Source: Pantoea sp. RIT-PI-b (lineage in GTDB: Bacteria > Pseudomonadota > Gammaproteobacteria > Enterobacterales > Enterobacteriaceae). Taken from it: a stretch of DNA of 64,000 nucleotides. Location: contig NZ_LGIS01000007.1 in NCBI RefSeq assembly GCF_001187905.1, forward strand, positions 124,001-188,000, given 5' to 3'. Made by a program: the position numbers and the translations under genes. Positions within the stretch are counted from its first letter, which is position 1. Each line of letters starts with the position of its first letter. The notes under the pieces are model-generated. The model saw only the letters and a list, made by a program, of their open reading frames with translations. It had not been told where the DNA came from and ran no database searches. Below, one piece after another: positions 35,148 to 44,018 of the stretch.

Positions 35148-36560
35148 GTGGCGAAATATCAGCAGTTGGTCGAGCAGCTTCGCACGCAAATTGAGGCACG
35201 CATCTGGCCGCCAGGCGAAAAACTGCCGTCGCTACGCCAGCAGGCGGAGCAGAGCGGGCTCAGCCTGATGACGGTAATGCACGCCTACGAGGTGCTGGAG
35301 AGTCAGGGCTGGATCGTATCGAAACCGCAATCCGGCTACTACGTGGCGCCGCGCGCTGCCGAAAGTCGTCCCCGGCTGCCCACCCAGGAAATTGCCAAAA
35401 CCGATCAGGCCGACACCAACAGCTTTGTGTTTGACGTGCTGCAAGCCACGCGCAATCCCGCCATTATGCCGTTTGGCTCAGCCTTCCCGGATCCCGAACT
35501 GTTCCCGCAGCGCCAGCTGATGCGCTCGCTGGTGAAAGTCTCGCACAACCTTAAACCCACCGATGCGCTCAACAACCTGCCGCCGGGCAATGAAGAATTG
35601 CGCAAAATTCTGGCGCAGCGCTACGCGCAGCAGGGCATTACGCTGTCGCCGGATGACATTGTGATTACCAACGGCGCGATGGAAGCGCTCAACCTGAGCC
35701 TGCAAGCCGTCACCGAACCCGGCGATTGGGTGATCCTCGAGAATCCGTCGTTTTATGGCGCCCTGCAGGCGATTGAACGCCTCAAGCTGAACGCCATCGC
35801 CATTGCCAGCGATGTGGAACACGGCATGGATCTCGATGAGCTGGAGCAGGCGCTGCAGCGCTGGCCGGTAAAAGCCTGCTGGCTGATGACCAACCGGCAA
35901 AATCCGCTCGGCTTTACGCTCAGCGCCGAGCGCAAACAGCAGCTGGTGGCGTTGCTGGCGCGCTACAACGTAGCGATGATTGAGGATGATGTGTACGGCG
36001 ATCTGTATGAGGGCCACGACAAGCCGCTGCCGGCCAAAGCCTTTGATCGTGACGGCAACGTGCTGCACTGCGGCAGTTTCTCTAAGAATCTGGTGGCGGG
36101 ATTTCGCGTAGGCTGGGTGGCGGCCGGGCGTCATGCGCAACGCGTACAGCGTATCCAGCTGATGAGCACGCTGTCGACCAGCGCGCCGATGCAGTTGGCC
36201 TTAGCCGATTTTCTCAGCACACGCAGCTATGATGCGCATCTGAAAAAGCTGCGCCAGACGCTAGCGAAACGCAAACAGCTGGCGCAGCAGGCGCTGCGGC
36301 GGGTGCTGCCTGCTGATGCCAGCATCAGCGACACGCCGGGCGGTTATTTCCTGTGGATTGCGCTGCCTGCGCAGATCAATACCACTGAGCTTTATCATTT
36401 GGCGTTGCAGCAAGGGATCAGCATTGCCCCCGGCCAGCTGTTTTCCAGCAGCGAGGGCTTCAGTCACTGTTTCCGCTTTAACACCGCCTGGCCGTGGGAT
36501 AGCCGTGCCGAAGCGGCCGTCGAAACGTTAGGCAAATTGATTGCCGGGCTAAACCGCTAA
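35148..36560 (+). CDS. ydcR: MocR-type GntR/aminotransferase regulator YdcR
   Basis: A 470-residue protein (E. coli YdcR 468). The N-terminal GntR winged helix (residues 1-70, L-P-S-L-R-Q-Q-A-E-Q-S-G-L-S) is followed by a class I aminotransferase-like domain (~105-465). The PLP lysine is in S-F-S-K-N-L, with P-P-G-N-E-E-L-R and E-D-D-V-Y-G-D-L-Y around the cofactor pocket. MocR regulators sense PLP or amino-compound adducts; the YdcR target is unclear. I place the start at GTG 35148 (MAKYQQLVEQL, CGGAG before it), as in E. coli; the longer frame reads repeat DNA. The stop overlaps convergent ylaC by 4 bases. Confidence 0.9.
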   Translation: MAKYQQLVEQLRTQIEARIWPPGEKLPSLRQQAEQSGLSLMTVMHAYEVLESQGWIVSKPQSGYYVAPRAAESRPRLPTQEIAKTDQADTNSFVFDVLQATRNPAIMPFGSAFPDPELFPQRQLMRSLVKVSHNLKPTDALNNLPPGNEELRKILAQRYAQQGITLSPDDIVITNGAMEALNLSLQAVTEPGDWVILENPSFYGALQAIERLKLNAIAIASDVEHGMDLDELEQALQRWPVKACWLMTNRQNPLGFTLSAERKQQLVALLARYNVAMIEDDVYGDLYEGHDKPLPAKAFDRDGNVLHCGSFSKNLVAGFRVGWVAAGRHAQRVQRIQLMSTLSTSAPMQLALADFLSTRSYDAHLKKLRQTLAKRKQLAQQALRRVLPADASISDTPGGYFLWIALPAQINTTELYHLALQQGISIAPGQLFSSSEGFSHCFRFNTAWPWDSRAEAAVETLGKLIAGLNR

Positions 36561-37039
36561 ACCTGAGCCGCCTGCTGGTGGCCCCAGGTGAGGTAGTAGA
36601 CATCGTAGAAATCCACTTCACCTTTCTGCTTCATCAGGCGATCGATGCCGCTGCGCACGCGATCGGGCGTTTGTGGGTTATCCAGAATCTTATCCAGCGC
36701 CTGCTGCGAAACCGGCTGCACGTAATACCACTCGCCGTTATAGCAAACGCGTAAATCCAGCGTATCGATATCTTCGAAGCGATATTTGGGATTGATATCC
36801 ATCAGCATCAGCACGCTCATCACCACCACAAACACCGTGGCAAACCAGAAGGCGGGCCAGCCGAGCATGTCGGTGGAGAAGATCAGCGCCACGCACAGCG
36901 CGTAGCACAGGTACATGATGGCCCAGAGTCCCGGATGGGTTTTGAGGAAGGAAAAGCTAAAGCGCGGCAAGTTATCGCGCTGCCCCTCACGGTTCAGCGT
37001 GGCGATTTCGTCGAGCAGAATTTGTTTAATCGCGTCCAT
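36557..37039 (-). CDS. ylaC: Inner-membrane protein YlaC
   Basis: A 160-residue protein (E. coli YlaC 156). The N-terminal cytoplasmic stretch has R-D-N-x-P-R-F-S-x-S-F as in YlaC. Two transmembrane helices (~38-58, ~62-82) are followed by a conserved R-F-E-D-I-D-T-L-D-L-R-V-C-Y-N-G-E-W-Y segment and a C-terminal cytoplasmic domain. The function is unknown. It is convergent with ydcR, overlapping by 4 bases. Confidence 0.85.
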   Translation of the reverse strand: MDAIKQILLDEIATLNREGQRDNLPRFSFSFLKTHPGLWAIMYLCYALCVALIFSTDMLGWPAFWFATVFVVVMSVLMLMDINPKYRFEDIDTLDLRVCYNGEWYYVQPVSQQALDKILDNPQTPDRVRSGIDRLMKQKGEVDFYDVYYLTWGHQQAAQV

Positions 37040-37146
37040 TGTTCACCTCTAATTATCACTGCCTGCCAGTAAAGCACATAACAGTGAAGCGAATTAGAGA
37101 CAGATTTGCTGTGTTTTTTTATAACAGTTAGCCTGGTGCGGTTTTT

Positions 37147-37182
37147 CCCTCACCCTAACCCTCTCCCGCAAGCGGGCGAGGG
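37147..37182. repeat. REP-like element, family A copy 4
   Basis: CCCTCACCCTAACCCTCTCC followed by CGCAAGCGGGCGAGGG is a left-half copy lying between ylaC and the lfhA remnant. The bases after it (AATTGATCGAG) resemble the linker of the 56-bp array at 15447-15720. Confidence 0.9.
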
Positions 37183-37197
37183 AATTGATCGAGTGAA

Positions 37198-38910
37198 TCA
37201 AGAAACCTGCCCCACAATCTGCAAATTAGCGTCATCCGGTACTTCGTTATACGACAGCACGTTCAGCCCGTTGGCAAACAGTCGGGCATAGCGCGCAATC
37301 AGTGGACGCAGCTGCGGCGTTACCAACAGCACCTGGGTCAGATTCTGCGCTTTAAGCTGCTCCATCATCACCGGCAGCGTGCTCTGCAACTGCGTCAGGA
37401 TATTCGGATCGACCGGGAAGCTATCGAGCGCCACTTTGCCGGCCTGCTGCGCCTGGTTCAGCGCGGACAGCAGCAGATTCTCCAGACTGTTCTCCAGCGT
37501 ATAAGCCGACAACGGCTTGTTGTCCGGCGCAATCGCCGCCACCATCGCGCGCCGCAGCGCATAGCGCACATCGGAGGTCAGCAGAATCGGATCTTTGGTG
37601 ATCGCTGAGCTCTCCAGCAGCGTAGTCGCAATGGTGGTGATGTCCTTCAACGACACCTGATCGTTCAGCAGCAGACGATAAACCTTGAGCTGCAGACTGA
37701 AATTCACCGCGGCATTCACATCTTCCGATAGCTTGGGTGCCACGTTGCTTAGCCGCTGATGCAGCTGCGTGATGTCATCATAATTAAACAGCTCCGGCAG
37801 ATGCTCGCGCACCACTTTATTCACATGCGTAGCGACGACGCTGGCGCAATCTACCACCTGATAACCCAGATTCAGCGCCTTGGCTTTCTGCTCCGGCAGG
37901 ATCCAGGTCACCGCCATGCCGTAGGCGGGATCGGTGTCCAGCACGCCGTCGATCTCGCCGTACTGCTCCGGCGTGGGGATCGCCATCAGACGATCGGCGT
38001 GCACTTCGCCAACTGCGGTGCGCACACCATTGATCTTAATCGCGTACTGCGCCGGTTTGAGATGGAAATCCTCGCGCAGGGCGATTTCCGGCAGCAGCAC
38101 GCCGCTGGTTTCAGACACCACCTGACGCACGCCGCGCATACGCAACGTCAGCGGCGCACCTTTGCCTTTATCCACCAGCGTCACCAGCTTGTAGCCGAGA
38201 TTGAGGCCGATTGGCTCAACCATCGGGATATTGTCCCAGCCAATCGCCGGCTGCTCTTCCGGCTGCGCCAGCGCCTGATGGATGGCGTCCATATCGGCAT
38301 GATCCTGCGTCGGCTTTTGCACATTACGGCCTTGACGCCAGGCAGCGAACAGCAGCAGAGCGGTAAAGATCAGGAACACCAAATGCGGCATGCCGGGCAC
38401 GATCGCCAGCACAAACATCACGGCGGCGGCGGTGTAAAGCGTGTTGGGTTTTGCCAGCAGCTGCGATTTAATGTCATCGCCCATGTCCGCGCCATCGCTG
38501 ATGCGCGTCACGATAATCGCTGCCGCCGTTGACAGCAGCAGCGAGGGAATCTGTGCGACTAAGCCGTCACCAATGGTCAGCAGCACATACTGCTCAAATG
38601 CTTGTCCCGCCGGTAATCCGTGCTTGAACACGCCAATCAAAATACCGCCAATCACGCTGATCAGCAGGATCATGATCCCGGCGATCGCATCCCCGCGCAC
38701 GAACTTTGAGGCACCGTCCATCGCACCGTAGAAATCGGCTTCATTCGCCACGTCTTTGCGGCGGCTACCGGCCTGCTCCTGATTGATCAGGCCAGCATTG
38801 AGATCGGCATCGATCGCCATCTGTTTGCCGGGTAATGCATCAAGGGTAAAGCGGGCCGACACCTCAGAGATACGCTCGGCCCCTTTGGTCACCACCACAA
38901 AGTTGATCAT
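37198..38910 (-). pseudogene. lfhA: 5'-truncated lateral-flagellar export protein LfhA (FlhA family)
   Basis: An open frame of about 570 codons encodes FlhA-family export-gate sequence from I-N-F-V-V-V-T-K-G-A-E-R onwards: the FHIPEP-region A-R-F-T-L-D-A-L-P-G-K-Q, D-A-D-L-N-A-G, D-F-Y-G-A-M-D-G-A-S-K-F, later membrane helices and the whole cytoplasmic domain. FlhA proteins are about 690-700 residues, so roughly 125 N-terminal residues with the first helices are gone. Homology stops abruptly at about 38905, where sequence of the opposite-strand lafU remnant begins. No other flagellar export gene is nearby. The frame is otherwise free of stops, so the loss may be recent. It matches the fhiA remnant of E. 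coli K-12. Confidence 0.85.
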
Positions 38911-39808
38911 CAAACGCGGCGGCAAGAAGGCGCACCACGCTCATCATGGCGGTGCGTGGAAAGTGGCGTTTGCCGACTTTACCCTGGCGATGATGGCGCT
39001 GTTTATGGTGCTGTGGATTATGGGCGCGGTGACCGAAGACGAGCGCAAAGAGATTGTGGCGCAGCTGAACGGCACGTCGGTGTTTGAGGGCTCCGGCTTC
39101 AATCCGTTTGACGTCGAGAAGTCCATGGGCTCAGCGGGATCGTCGATCATTGGCGAAACCCTCGCGGTTTCACCGCCGACGCAGAGTGCGACCGTTAGCG
39201 CTTCACCGGCGGATAACACGCTGGAGAGCGGCAGCAAGCCGCAGGAAGATTTAGACAGCGTATTATCACGTTCTGATGCCGAACTGACGCTGTTACAGAG
39301 CCAGATCCAGCAGTTGATCAATAGCTATCACGCGCAAAATTATCTGATGCTGGAAACCCTGCCGCAGGGCCTGCGCATCCTGATTCAGGACGATCAGGAT
39401 CGCATGATGTTCCCGCGCGGGAGCGCGGTGTTAACCCCGTTCTTCCAGAAGCTGCTGACGGAACTCGGTCCGGTATTTAACCGTATCGACAATAAAATCA
39501 TGATCAGCGGTCATACCGATGCCGCGCAATACAGCGGTAACGCGGCTTACAACAACTGGAACCTGTCTGGCGATCGTGCGCTGGCGGCGCGCCGTGCGCT
39601 GGAGCGTGGCGGGCTGGAGAGTGCGCGCGTATTGCAAGTCAACGCCATGGCATCACGCATGCCGCGTGACAGAGAGGATCCAATGAGTGCACGCAACCGC
39701 CGCATCGAGATTCTGGTATTAACCGATGCAGCAGCCGAAACTCTGTTCCAATTTTATGGCCGCGAAGGGGAGAACGTCGTAAAACCCATCGCTGAACGCC
39801 TGCGATAA
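38903..39808 (+). pseudogene. lafU: 5'-truncated lateral-flagellar motor protein LafU (MotB family)
   Basis: About 300 codons encode a MotB-family stator protein from I-I-K-R-G-G-K-K on. They include a transmembrane helix with the proton-path aspartate region (F-A-D-F-T-L-A-M-M-A-L-F-M-V-L-W-I-M-G) and an OmpA-like peptidoglycan-binding domain (~190-290, I-S-G-H-T-D, N-W-x-L-S-x-D-R-A, S-A-R-N-R-R-I-E-I). Only the first ten or so codons appear lost; upstream, the frame continues as antisense lfhA. The first possible start at the junction is TTG 38903, with no Shine-Dalgarno sequence. No lafT/motA partner is present. It corresponds to mbhA of E. coli K-12. A terminator follows. Confidence 0.82.
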
Positions 39809-39840
39809 CCTGTCAGTGCCTTTGAATCATCTTTGATTCG

Positions 39841-39870
39841 ACCGGTGGCGAAATCCACCGGTTTTTTTTT
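39841..39870 (+). terminator. Rho-independent terminator after lafU
   Basis: ACCGGTGG-CGAAAT-CCACCGGT forms an 8-bp stem followed by eight T residues, 32 bases after the lafU stop. Confidence 0.92.
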
Positions 39871-39943
39871 GCCTGAAATCCATGCGCCTTGCGGCCAGGT
39901 GCGCATAAATGCGCCCCGACAAAACCACTCTATCCCTGCGTAG

Positions 39944-39963
39944 GGTCGCCATTGATGGCGACC
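39944..39963. repeat. 20-bp palindrome, family B copy 2
   Basis: GGTCGCCATTGATGGCGACC has one changed central base relative to copy 1 (6051). It is preceded about 40 bases upstream by ATAAATGCG. Confidence 0.85.
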
Positions 39964-40118
39964 GAATTAACGCCGGCACATCATGTTAAATATGTTGCGC
40001 AGTAATTTGGCTTTAGTTAGCTAAATCATTCTTTTATGTGAATTTTGTCGGCGGGCGCACATTGCATTGTGGGTTGGGTAAGCCACAATTAAGCATCGTG
40101 TTTAACCGGAGAAAGAGT

Positions 40119-40727
40119 ATGACTGCCAACCACTCCAGCCTGCTGTTACTGATGTCTTTCGCCGCCGGTACCTTTTCCGCGGGATCGTCCAGCAATCCGC
40201 AACATTTGATGCTGTCGCTGCCCTCCGGTGGCGTGCCCAATAGCCCGCTGCCGCTGATCATCTGGCCCGGCATCGTGCCGGATGAAGATGAGGCGGAAGA
40301 TAGCGCCGCCTGGTTTGAAAAAACCTTTACCCGCAACGGCTGGCCGGCCGCCTGGCGTTCGCCGATCTTCCCGTACACCCATTATCATCCCAACACCCAT
40401 GAAGTGTTAGGCGTAGCGGCCGGTTGGGCGGAGGTGCTGTTTGGCGGCGATAGCGGCCGCATGGTGACGCTGCGCGAAGGCGATGCGGTGCTGATTCCCG
40501 CTGGCGTCGGCCACAAGCAGGTGTTTGCCTCGGAGGATTTTTTCACCGTTGGCGCCTATCCTGAAGGAATGTCCCCGGAAACCGTGCGCGATGAGCCGTC
40601 GCGTTTGCGTGCGTCGAAGGAGAAGATCCAGCAGGTTCCACTGCCGCAGCGCGATCCGTTTACCGGTGGCGAAGGCGCGATGACGGAGATTTGGCTGCCG
40701 ATCGCGCAGCAGCTGATGCACCAGTAA
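40119..40727 (+). CDS. Cupin-domain protein (YjlB-like)
   Basis: A 202-residue protein with one cupin domain at about 80-155. It has H-Y-H-P-N-T-H-E-V-L-G (metal-binding H/H/E of motif 1) and P-A-G-V-G-H-K (histidine of motif 2), so a metal site is probable. It resembles the B. subtilis YjlB family; substrate and reaction are unknown. The first ~25 residues (S-L-L-L-L-M-S-F-A-A-G-T-F-S-A-G) are hydrophobic but lack a positively charged start, so export is doubtful. The ATG at 40119 has GGAG seven bases upstream. It precedes the Anbu operon by 111 bases on the same strand, but a functional link is not shown. Confidence 0.75.
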   Translation: MTANHSSLLLLMSFAAGTFSAGSSSNPQHLMLSLPSGGVPNSPLPLIIWPGIVPDEDEAEDSAAWFEKTFTRNGWPAAWRSPIFPYTHYHPNTHEVLGVAAGWAEVLFGGDSGRMVTLREGDAVLIPAGVGHKQVFASEDFFTVGAYPEGMSPETVRDEPSRLRASKEKIQQVPLPQRDPFTGGEGAMTEIWLPIAQQLMHQ

Positions 40728-40810
40728 AGTGCAATTTCGCCATTTCCTACCGCGCGGCGCGTGTGCCATGCCGGGGCAAGCCTCTGGCACAGTTTGTGCA
40801 GGAGAGAGTG

Positions 40811-40876
40811 ATGTCCTCTGACAAGCGCCGGGTAAATCATGAAAGAAAGCTACCAGATAGCACCGCACTTCTATGA
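40811..40876 (+). CDS. Possible 21-codon leader ORF overlapping the ATP-grasp start
   Basis: ATG 40811 has a much stronger Shine-Dalgarno sequence (GGAGAG) than the ATP-grasp ATG 28 bases later. Its product would be MSSDKRRVNHERKLPDSTAL plus L, in a different frame, ending inside the ATP-grasp gene. It could couple translation of the operon. There is no homology support. Confidence 0.3.
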   Translation: MSSDKRRVNHERKLPDSTALL

Positions 40877-42278
40877 TGAGATGTTGCTGAGCGATGGCCA
40901 ACACCGCGCTCACTACCAGCATTACTGGGAATGGTTACAACAGGCGGACAAAGATGCCGTGGCGCGCAAGCGCGAAGAGGCGGAACTGCTGTTTCATCGC
41001 GTCGGCATCACCTTCAACGTGTACGGTGACGACGGCGGGGCAGAGCGTTTAATTCCTTTCGATAGCGTGCCGCGCATTATTCCTGCTAGCGAGTGGGCGA
41101 TGCTCGATCGCGGCATTCGTCAGCGCGTGCAGGCGCTCAACGCCTTTCTGCATGACATCTACCATCAGCAATTCATCCTCAAAGCAGGCATCGTACCCGC
41201 CGAGCAGGTGCTGGTGAACGATCAATATCAGCCCTGCATGCACGGCGTCGATCTGCATCGCAATATCTACGCGCACATCGTCGGCGTGGATATGGTGCGC
41301 AATAACGACGGCGAATATTACGTGCTGGAGGACAATCTGCGCACGCCATCTGGCGTCTCCTACATGCTGGAGAATCGTAAGATGATGATGCGCCTCTATC
41401 CGGAGCTGTTCGCCGAGCGCCACATCGCGCCGGTGGAACGCTATCCTTCTCATCTGCTGCAAACGCTGCGTGAAAGCTCGCCGGTCAACGATCCGGTGGT
41501 GGTGGTGCTCACGCCGGGCCGCTTTAACAGCGCCTACTTCGAACACAGTTTCCTCGCGCAGCAGATGGGCGTGGAGCTGGTGGAGAGCGCCGATCTGTTT
41601 GTGAAGGATGGCGCGGTGATGATGCGTACCACCGCGGGCCCGTGCAAAATTGATGTGATCTATCGCCGCGTTGATGATGCTTTCCTTGATCCGCTGGCGT
41701 TCCGTCCGGATTCGATGCTCGGCGTGCCGGGCCTGCTATCAGTGTATCGATCCGGCAACGTGGTGCTGGCGAATGCCATCGGCACCGGCGTCGCTGATGA
41801 TAAGTCGATCTATCCCTATGTGCCGGAGATGATCCGCTACTACCTCGACGAAGAGCCGATCCTGAATAACGTTCCTACCTGGCAGTGCCGCAAACCACAG
41901 GATTTGACTTATGTGCTGGCCAACCTGGCGAAAATGGTGGTGAAAGAGGTGCACGGCGCGGGCGGCTACGGCATGTTGATTGGCCCGGTGGCGAGCCAGC
42001 AGGAGCTGAGTGATTTCCGCGATCGCCTCAAAGCGCGGCCGGAAAATTACATCGCCCAGGACACGCTGTCGCTCTCGACCTGCCCAACCTTTATTGATAA
42101 CGGCCTCGCGCCGCGTCATATCGATCTGCGGCCGTTTGCCCTGTGTGGCGCGGATATCCGGCTGGTGCCTGGCGGCTTAACCCGCGTGGCGCTCAACGAA
42201 GGTTCGCTGGTGGTGAACTCGTCGCAGGGCGGCGGCACCAAGGACACGTGGGTTCTGGAGGATGACGCATCATGCTAA
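40839..42278 (+). CDS. Circularly permuted ATP-grasp protein of the Anbu operon
   Basis: A 479-residue protein of the circularly permuted ATP-grasp family (CP_ATPgrasp, formerly DUF404/DUF407). Visible signatures are F-Y-D-E-M at the N-terminus, the G-x-D-M-V-R-N-N-D-G-E-Y-Y-V-L-E-D-N nucleotide/metal region (~150), D-V-I-Y-R-R-V-D-D-A-F-L-D-P-L (~275) and H-G-A-G-G-Y-G-M (~370). ATP-grasp enzymes form carboxylate-amine or similar bonds through acyl phosphates. In this conserved gene set it is predicted to ligate amino acids or peptides, but no substrate is proven. Its 3' end overlaps the alpha-E gene by 7 bases. Confidence 0.88.
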   Translation: MKESYQIAPHFYDEMLLSDGQHRAHYQHYWEWLQQADKDAVARKREEAELLFHRVGITFNVYGDDGGAERLIPFDSVPRIIPASEWAMLDRGIRQRVQALNAFLHDIYHQQFILKAGIVPAEQVLVNDQYQPCMHGVDLHRNIYAHIVGVDMVRNNDGEYYVLEDNLRTPSGVSYMLENRKMMMRLYPELFAERHIAPVERYPSHLLQTLRESSPVNDPVVVVLTPGRFNSAYFEHSFLAQQMGVELVESADLFVKDGAVMMRTTAGPCKIDVIYRRVDDAFLDPLAFRPDSMLGVPGLLSVYRSGNVVLANAIGTGVADDKSIYPYVPEMIRYYLDEEPILNNVPTWQCRKPQDLTYVLANLAKMVVKEVHGAGGYGMLIGPVASQQELSDFRDRLKARPENYIAQDTLSLSTCPTFIDNGLAPRHIDLRPFALCGADIRLVPGGLTRVALNEGSLVVNSSQGGGTKDTWVLEDDASC

Positions 42279-43201
42279 GCCGCACGGCCAGTGGCCTTTA
42301 TTGGATGGCGCGCTATCTGGAGCGCGCAGAACAACTCGCTCGCGTGTTGGATGTCACCAACCGTTTGTCGTTAATGCCGGTACGCGGTAATCAGGGTGAT
42401 GATCTGCTGCTGCCGCTCAACCTCACCGGCACGCGTGAACTGTTCGAAACCCTCAACGGTCGCTTCACTATGTCGCAGCTGTTCAACTTCTTCGCGCTTG
42501 ACGATCGCAATCCGTGCAGCATTTTCAGCTGCTGGCAGGAGGCGTGGAACAATGCGCATGCGGTGCGCGGCAGTTTGTCATCGGAAGTGTGGGAGAGCAT
42601 CAACTCGACCTGGATCGAGATGCGCAATACGCGGCGGCGCGGCATCACCAGCGCCAATGCCGATAGCTTTTTTGATTGGGTTAAAGAGCGCTCGCACCTG
42701 TTTCGCGGCGCGATGTTCGGCACCTTGCTGCGCGGCGATGCCATGAGCTTTATCCGCATCGGCACATTAATGGAGCGCAGCGACGGCACCGCGCGTCTGT
42801 TGAGTGTCAATCAGCAACTGATGGAGCAGCAGTCGGATTCGGTACGTGAATATTATCGCCTCGACACCCTGCTGCGCGCGGTATCCGCCCGCGAAGCCTA
42901 TAACGCCATATTCAAGCAGCAGCTGTTGCCGGATCTGGTGAATGAGATGCTGATCCTGCGCAGCGAAAGCCCGCGATCGCTGCACTCCTGCATTGATGAG
43001 ATCGCTACGCAGCTGGAGCAGCTCGGCAGCAGCGGGGAAGATCGACCGCGCTATTTGATCACCGTGCTGCTGGCGGAGATGCGTTTCAGCACCTGGGAAA
43101 GCCTGACGCAGGAAGGGTTAACGCACTGGCTCACGGCTTTCCTGACGCGCCTCAACGCGCTGGCAGACAGCATCAATCACACCTATCTGGAGGCGAAATG
43201 A
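42272..43201 (+). CDS. Alpha-E domain protein of the Anbu operon
   Basis: A 309-residue all-helical protein of the alpha-E family (formerly DUF403). It opens with the family signature L-S-R-T-A-S-G-L-Y-W-M-A-R-Y-L-E-R-A-E. Alpha-E proteins almost always accompany the circularly permuted ATP-grasp protein and may act as its partner or specificity subunit. The biochemical role is unproven. It overlaps the ATP-grasp stop and, by ATGA, the transglutaminase start, so the three proteins are likely made in fixed ratio. Confidence 0.88.
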   Translation: MLSRTASGLYWMARYLERAEQLARVLDVTNRLSLMPVRGNQGDDLLLPLNLTGTRELFETLNGRFTMSQLFNFFALDDRNPCSIFSCWQEAWNNAHAVRGSLSSEVWESINSTWIEMRNTRRRGITSANADSFFDWVKERSHLFRGAMFGTLLRGDAMSFIRIGTLMERSDGTARLLSVNQQLMEQQSDSVREYYRLDTLLRAVSAREAYNAIFKQQLLPDLVNEMLILRSESPRSLHSCIDEIATQLEQLGSSGEDRPRYLITVLLAEMRFSTWESLTQEGLTHWLTAFLTRLNALADSINHTYLEAK

Positions 43202-43998
43202 GACTGAACATCGAGCATAAAACCCGCTACGCCTATGAGCAGCAGGTGACACTCAGTACCCAGTATCTGCGCCTGACGCCGCAAAACTCGGTGCATCAAC
43301 GGATTATCTCGTGGGATCTGGAGCTGCCGTGCGCAGCCACCTGCACGCAAGATGCCTATGGCAATGTGATGCATGTGCTGACGCTGGATACGCCACATCA
43401 GCAGCTCGATATCGCGGCGCGTGGCGTGGTAGAGATTCTTGATGCCGGCGAATGGGCGCCCGATCCGGAATGCGCCTTGTCGCCGCTGGTGTTTCTGCGC
43501 GCCACGCCGCTGACCCAGCCCGATGGCGAAATCCGCGAGTTTGCTCAGCGCTACTGGCGGCCGGAAAAGCCGCTGGCCAGCCTGGAAAAATTGATGGATG
43601 AACTGCTGCTGAAGATGCCGTATCGTCCCGGCAGCACCCAGGTGAGTGATAACGCGGCGAAAGTATTTGCTGCCGGCAGCGGCGTTTGCCAGGATCACAG
43701 TCACGTGTTTCTCGCCTGCTGTCGCAGCCTGGGGATTCCGGCGCGCTATGTCAGCGGTTATCTCTATACTGAAAACGTGGAGCACGTCGCCACTCATGCC
43801 TGGGTTGAAGCCTGGCTGGATGGCAGTTGGCACAGCTTTGATATCACCAATAATACCCGTAGCACGCGCCAGCATTTGCGGCTGGCAGTCGGCGTGGATT
43901 ATCTCGATGCGTGTCCGGTGCGCGGTATGCGGCTGGGCGGCGGCGGTGAAGATATGCTGGCGGTGGCTGCGGTGCTGCAGGTGCACGGGCAGCAGTAA
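43198..43998 (+). CDS. Transglutaminase-like cysteine protease of the Anbu operon
   Basis: A 266-residue protein with an N-terminal beta-sandwich (Bact_transglu_N, ~1-85) and a transglutaminase-like catalytic core. The triad is visible: Cys in S-G-V-C-Q-D-H-S-H, His in A-T-H-A-W-V-E-A-W and Asp in F-D-I-T-N-N. Such proteins act as peptidases or amide transferases. It lies between the alpha-E and Anbu genes, overlapping alpha-E by 4 bases and 20 bases before Anbu. No signal peptide is visible, so it should act in the cytoplasm. Confidence 0.88.
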   Translation: MRLNIEHKTRYAYEQQVTLSTQYLRLTPQNSVHQRIISWDLELPCAATCTQDAYGNVMHVLTLDTPHQQLDIAARGVVEILDAGEWAPDPECALSPLVFLRATPLTQPDGEIREFAQRYWRPEKPLASLEKLMDELLLKMPYRPGSTQVSDNAAKVFAAGSGVCQDHSHVFLACCRSLGIPARYVSGYLYTENVEHVATHAWVEAWLDGSWHSFDITNNTRSTRQHLRLAVGVDYLDACPVRGMRLGGGGEDMLAVAAVLQVHGQQ

Positions 43999-44018
43999 TT
44001 TTCCTGGCAGGCTTAACT

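Noticed and set aside
40119..40727. Cupin gene as a fifth member of the Anbu operon
   Set aside because: Same strand but separated by 111 bases with weak signals, and I know of no constant association, so no link is claimed.
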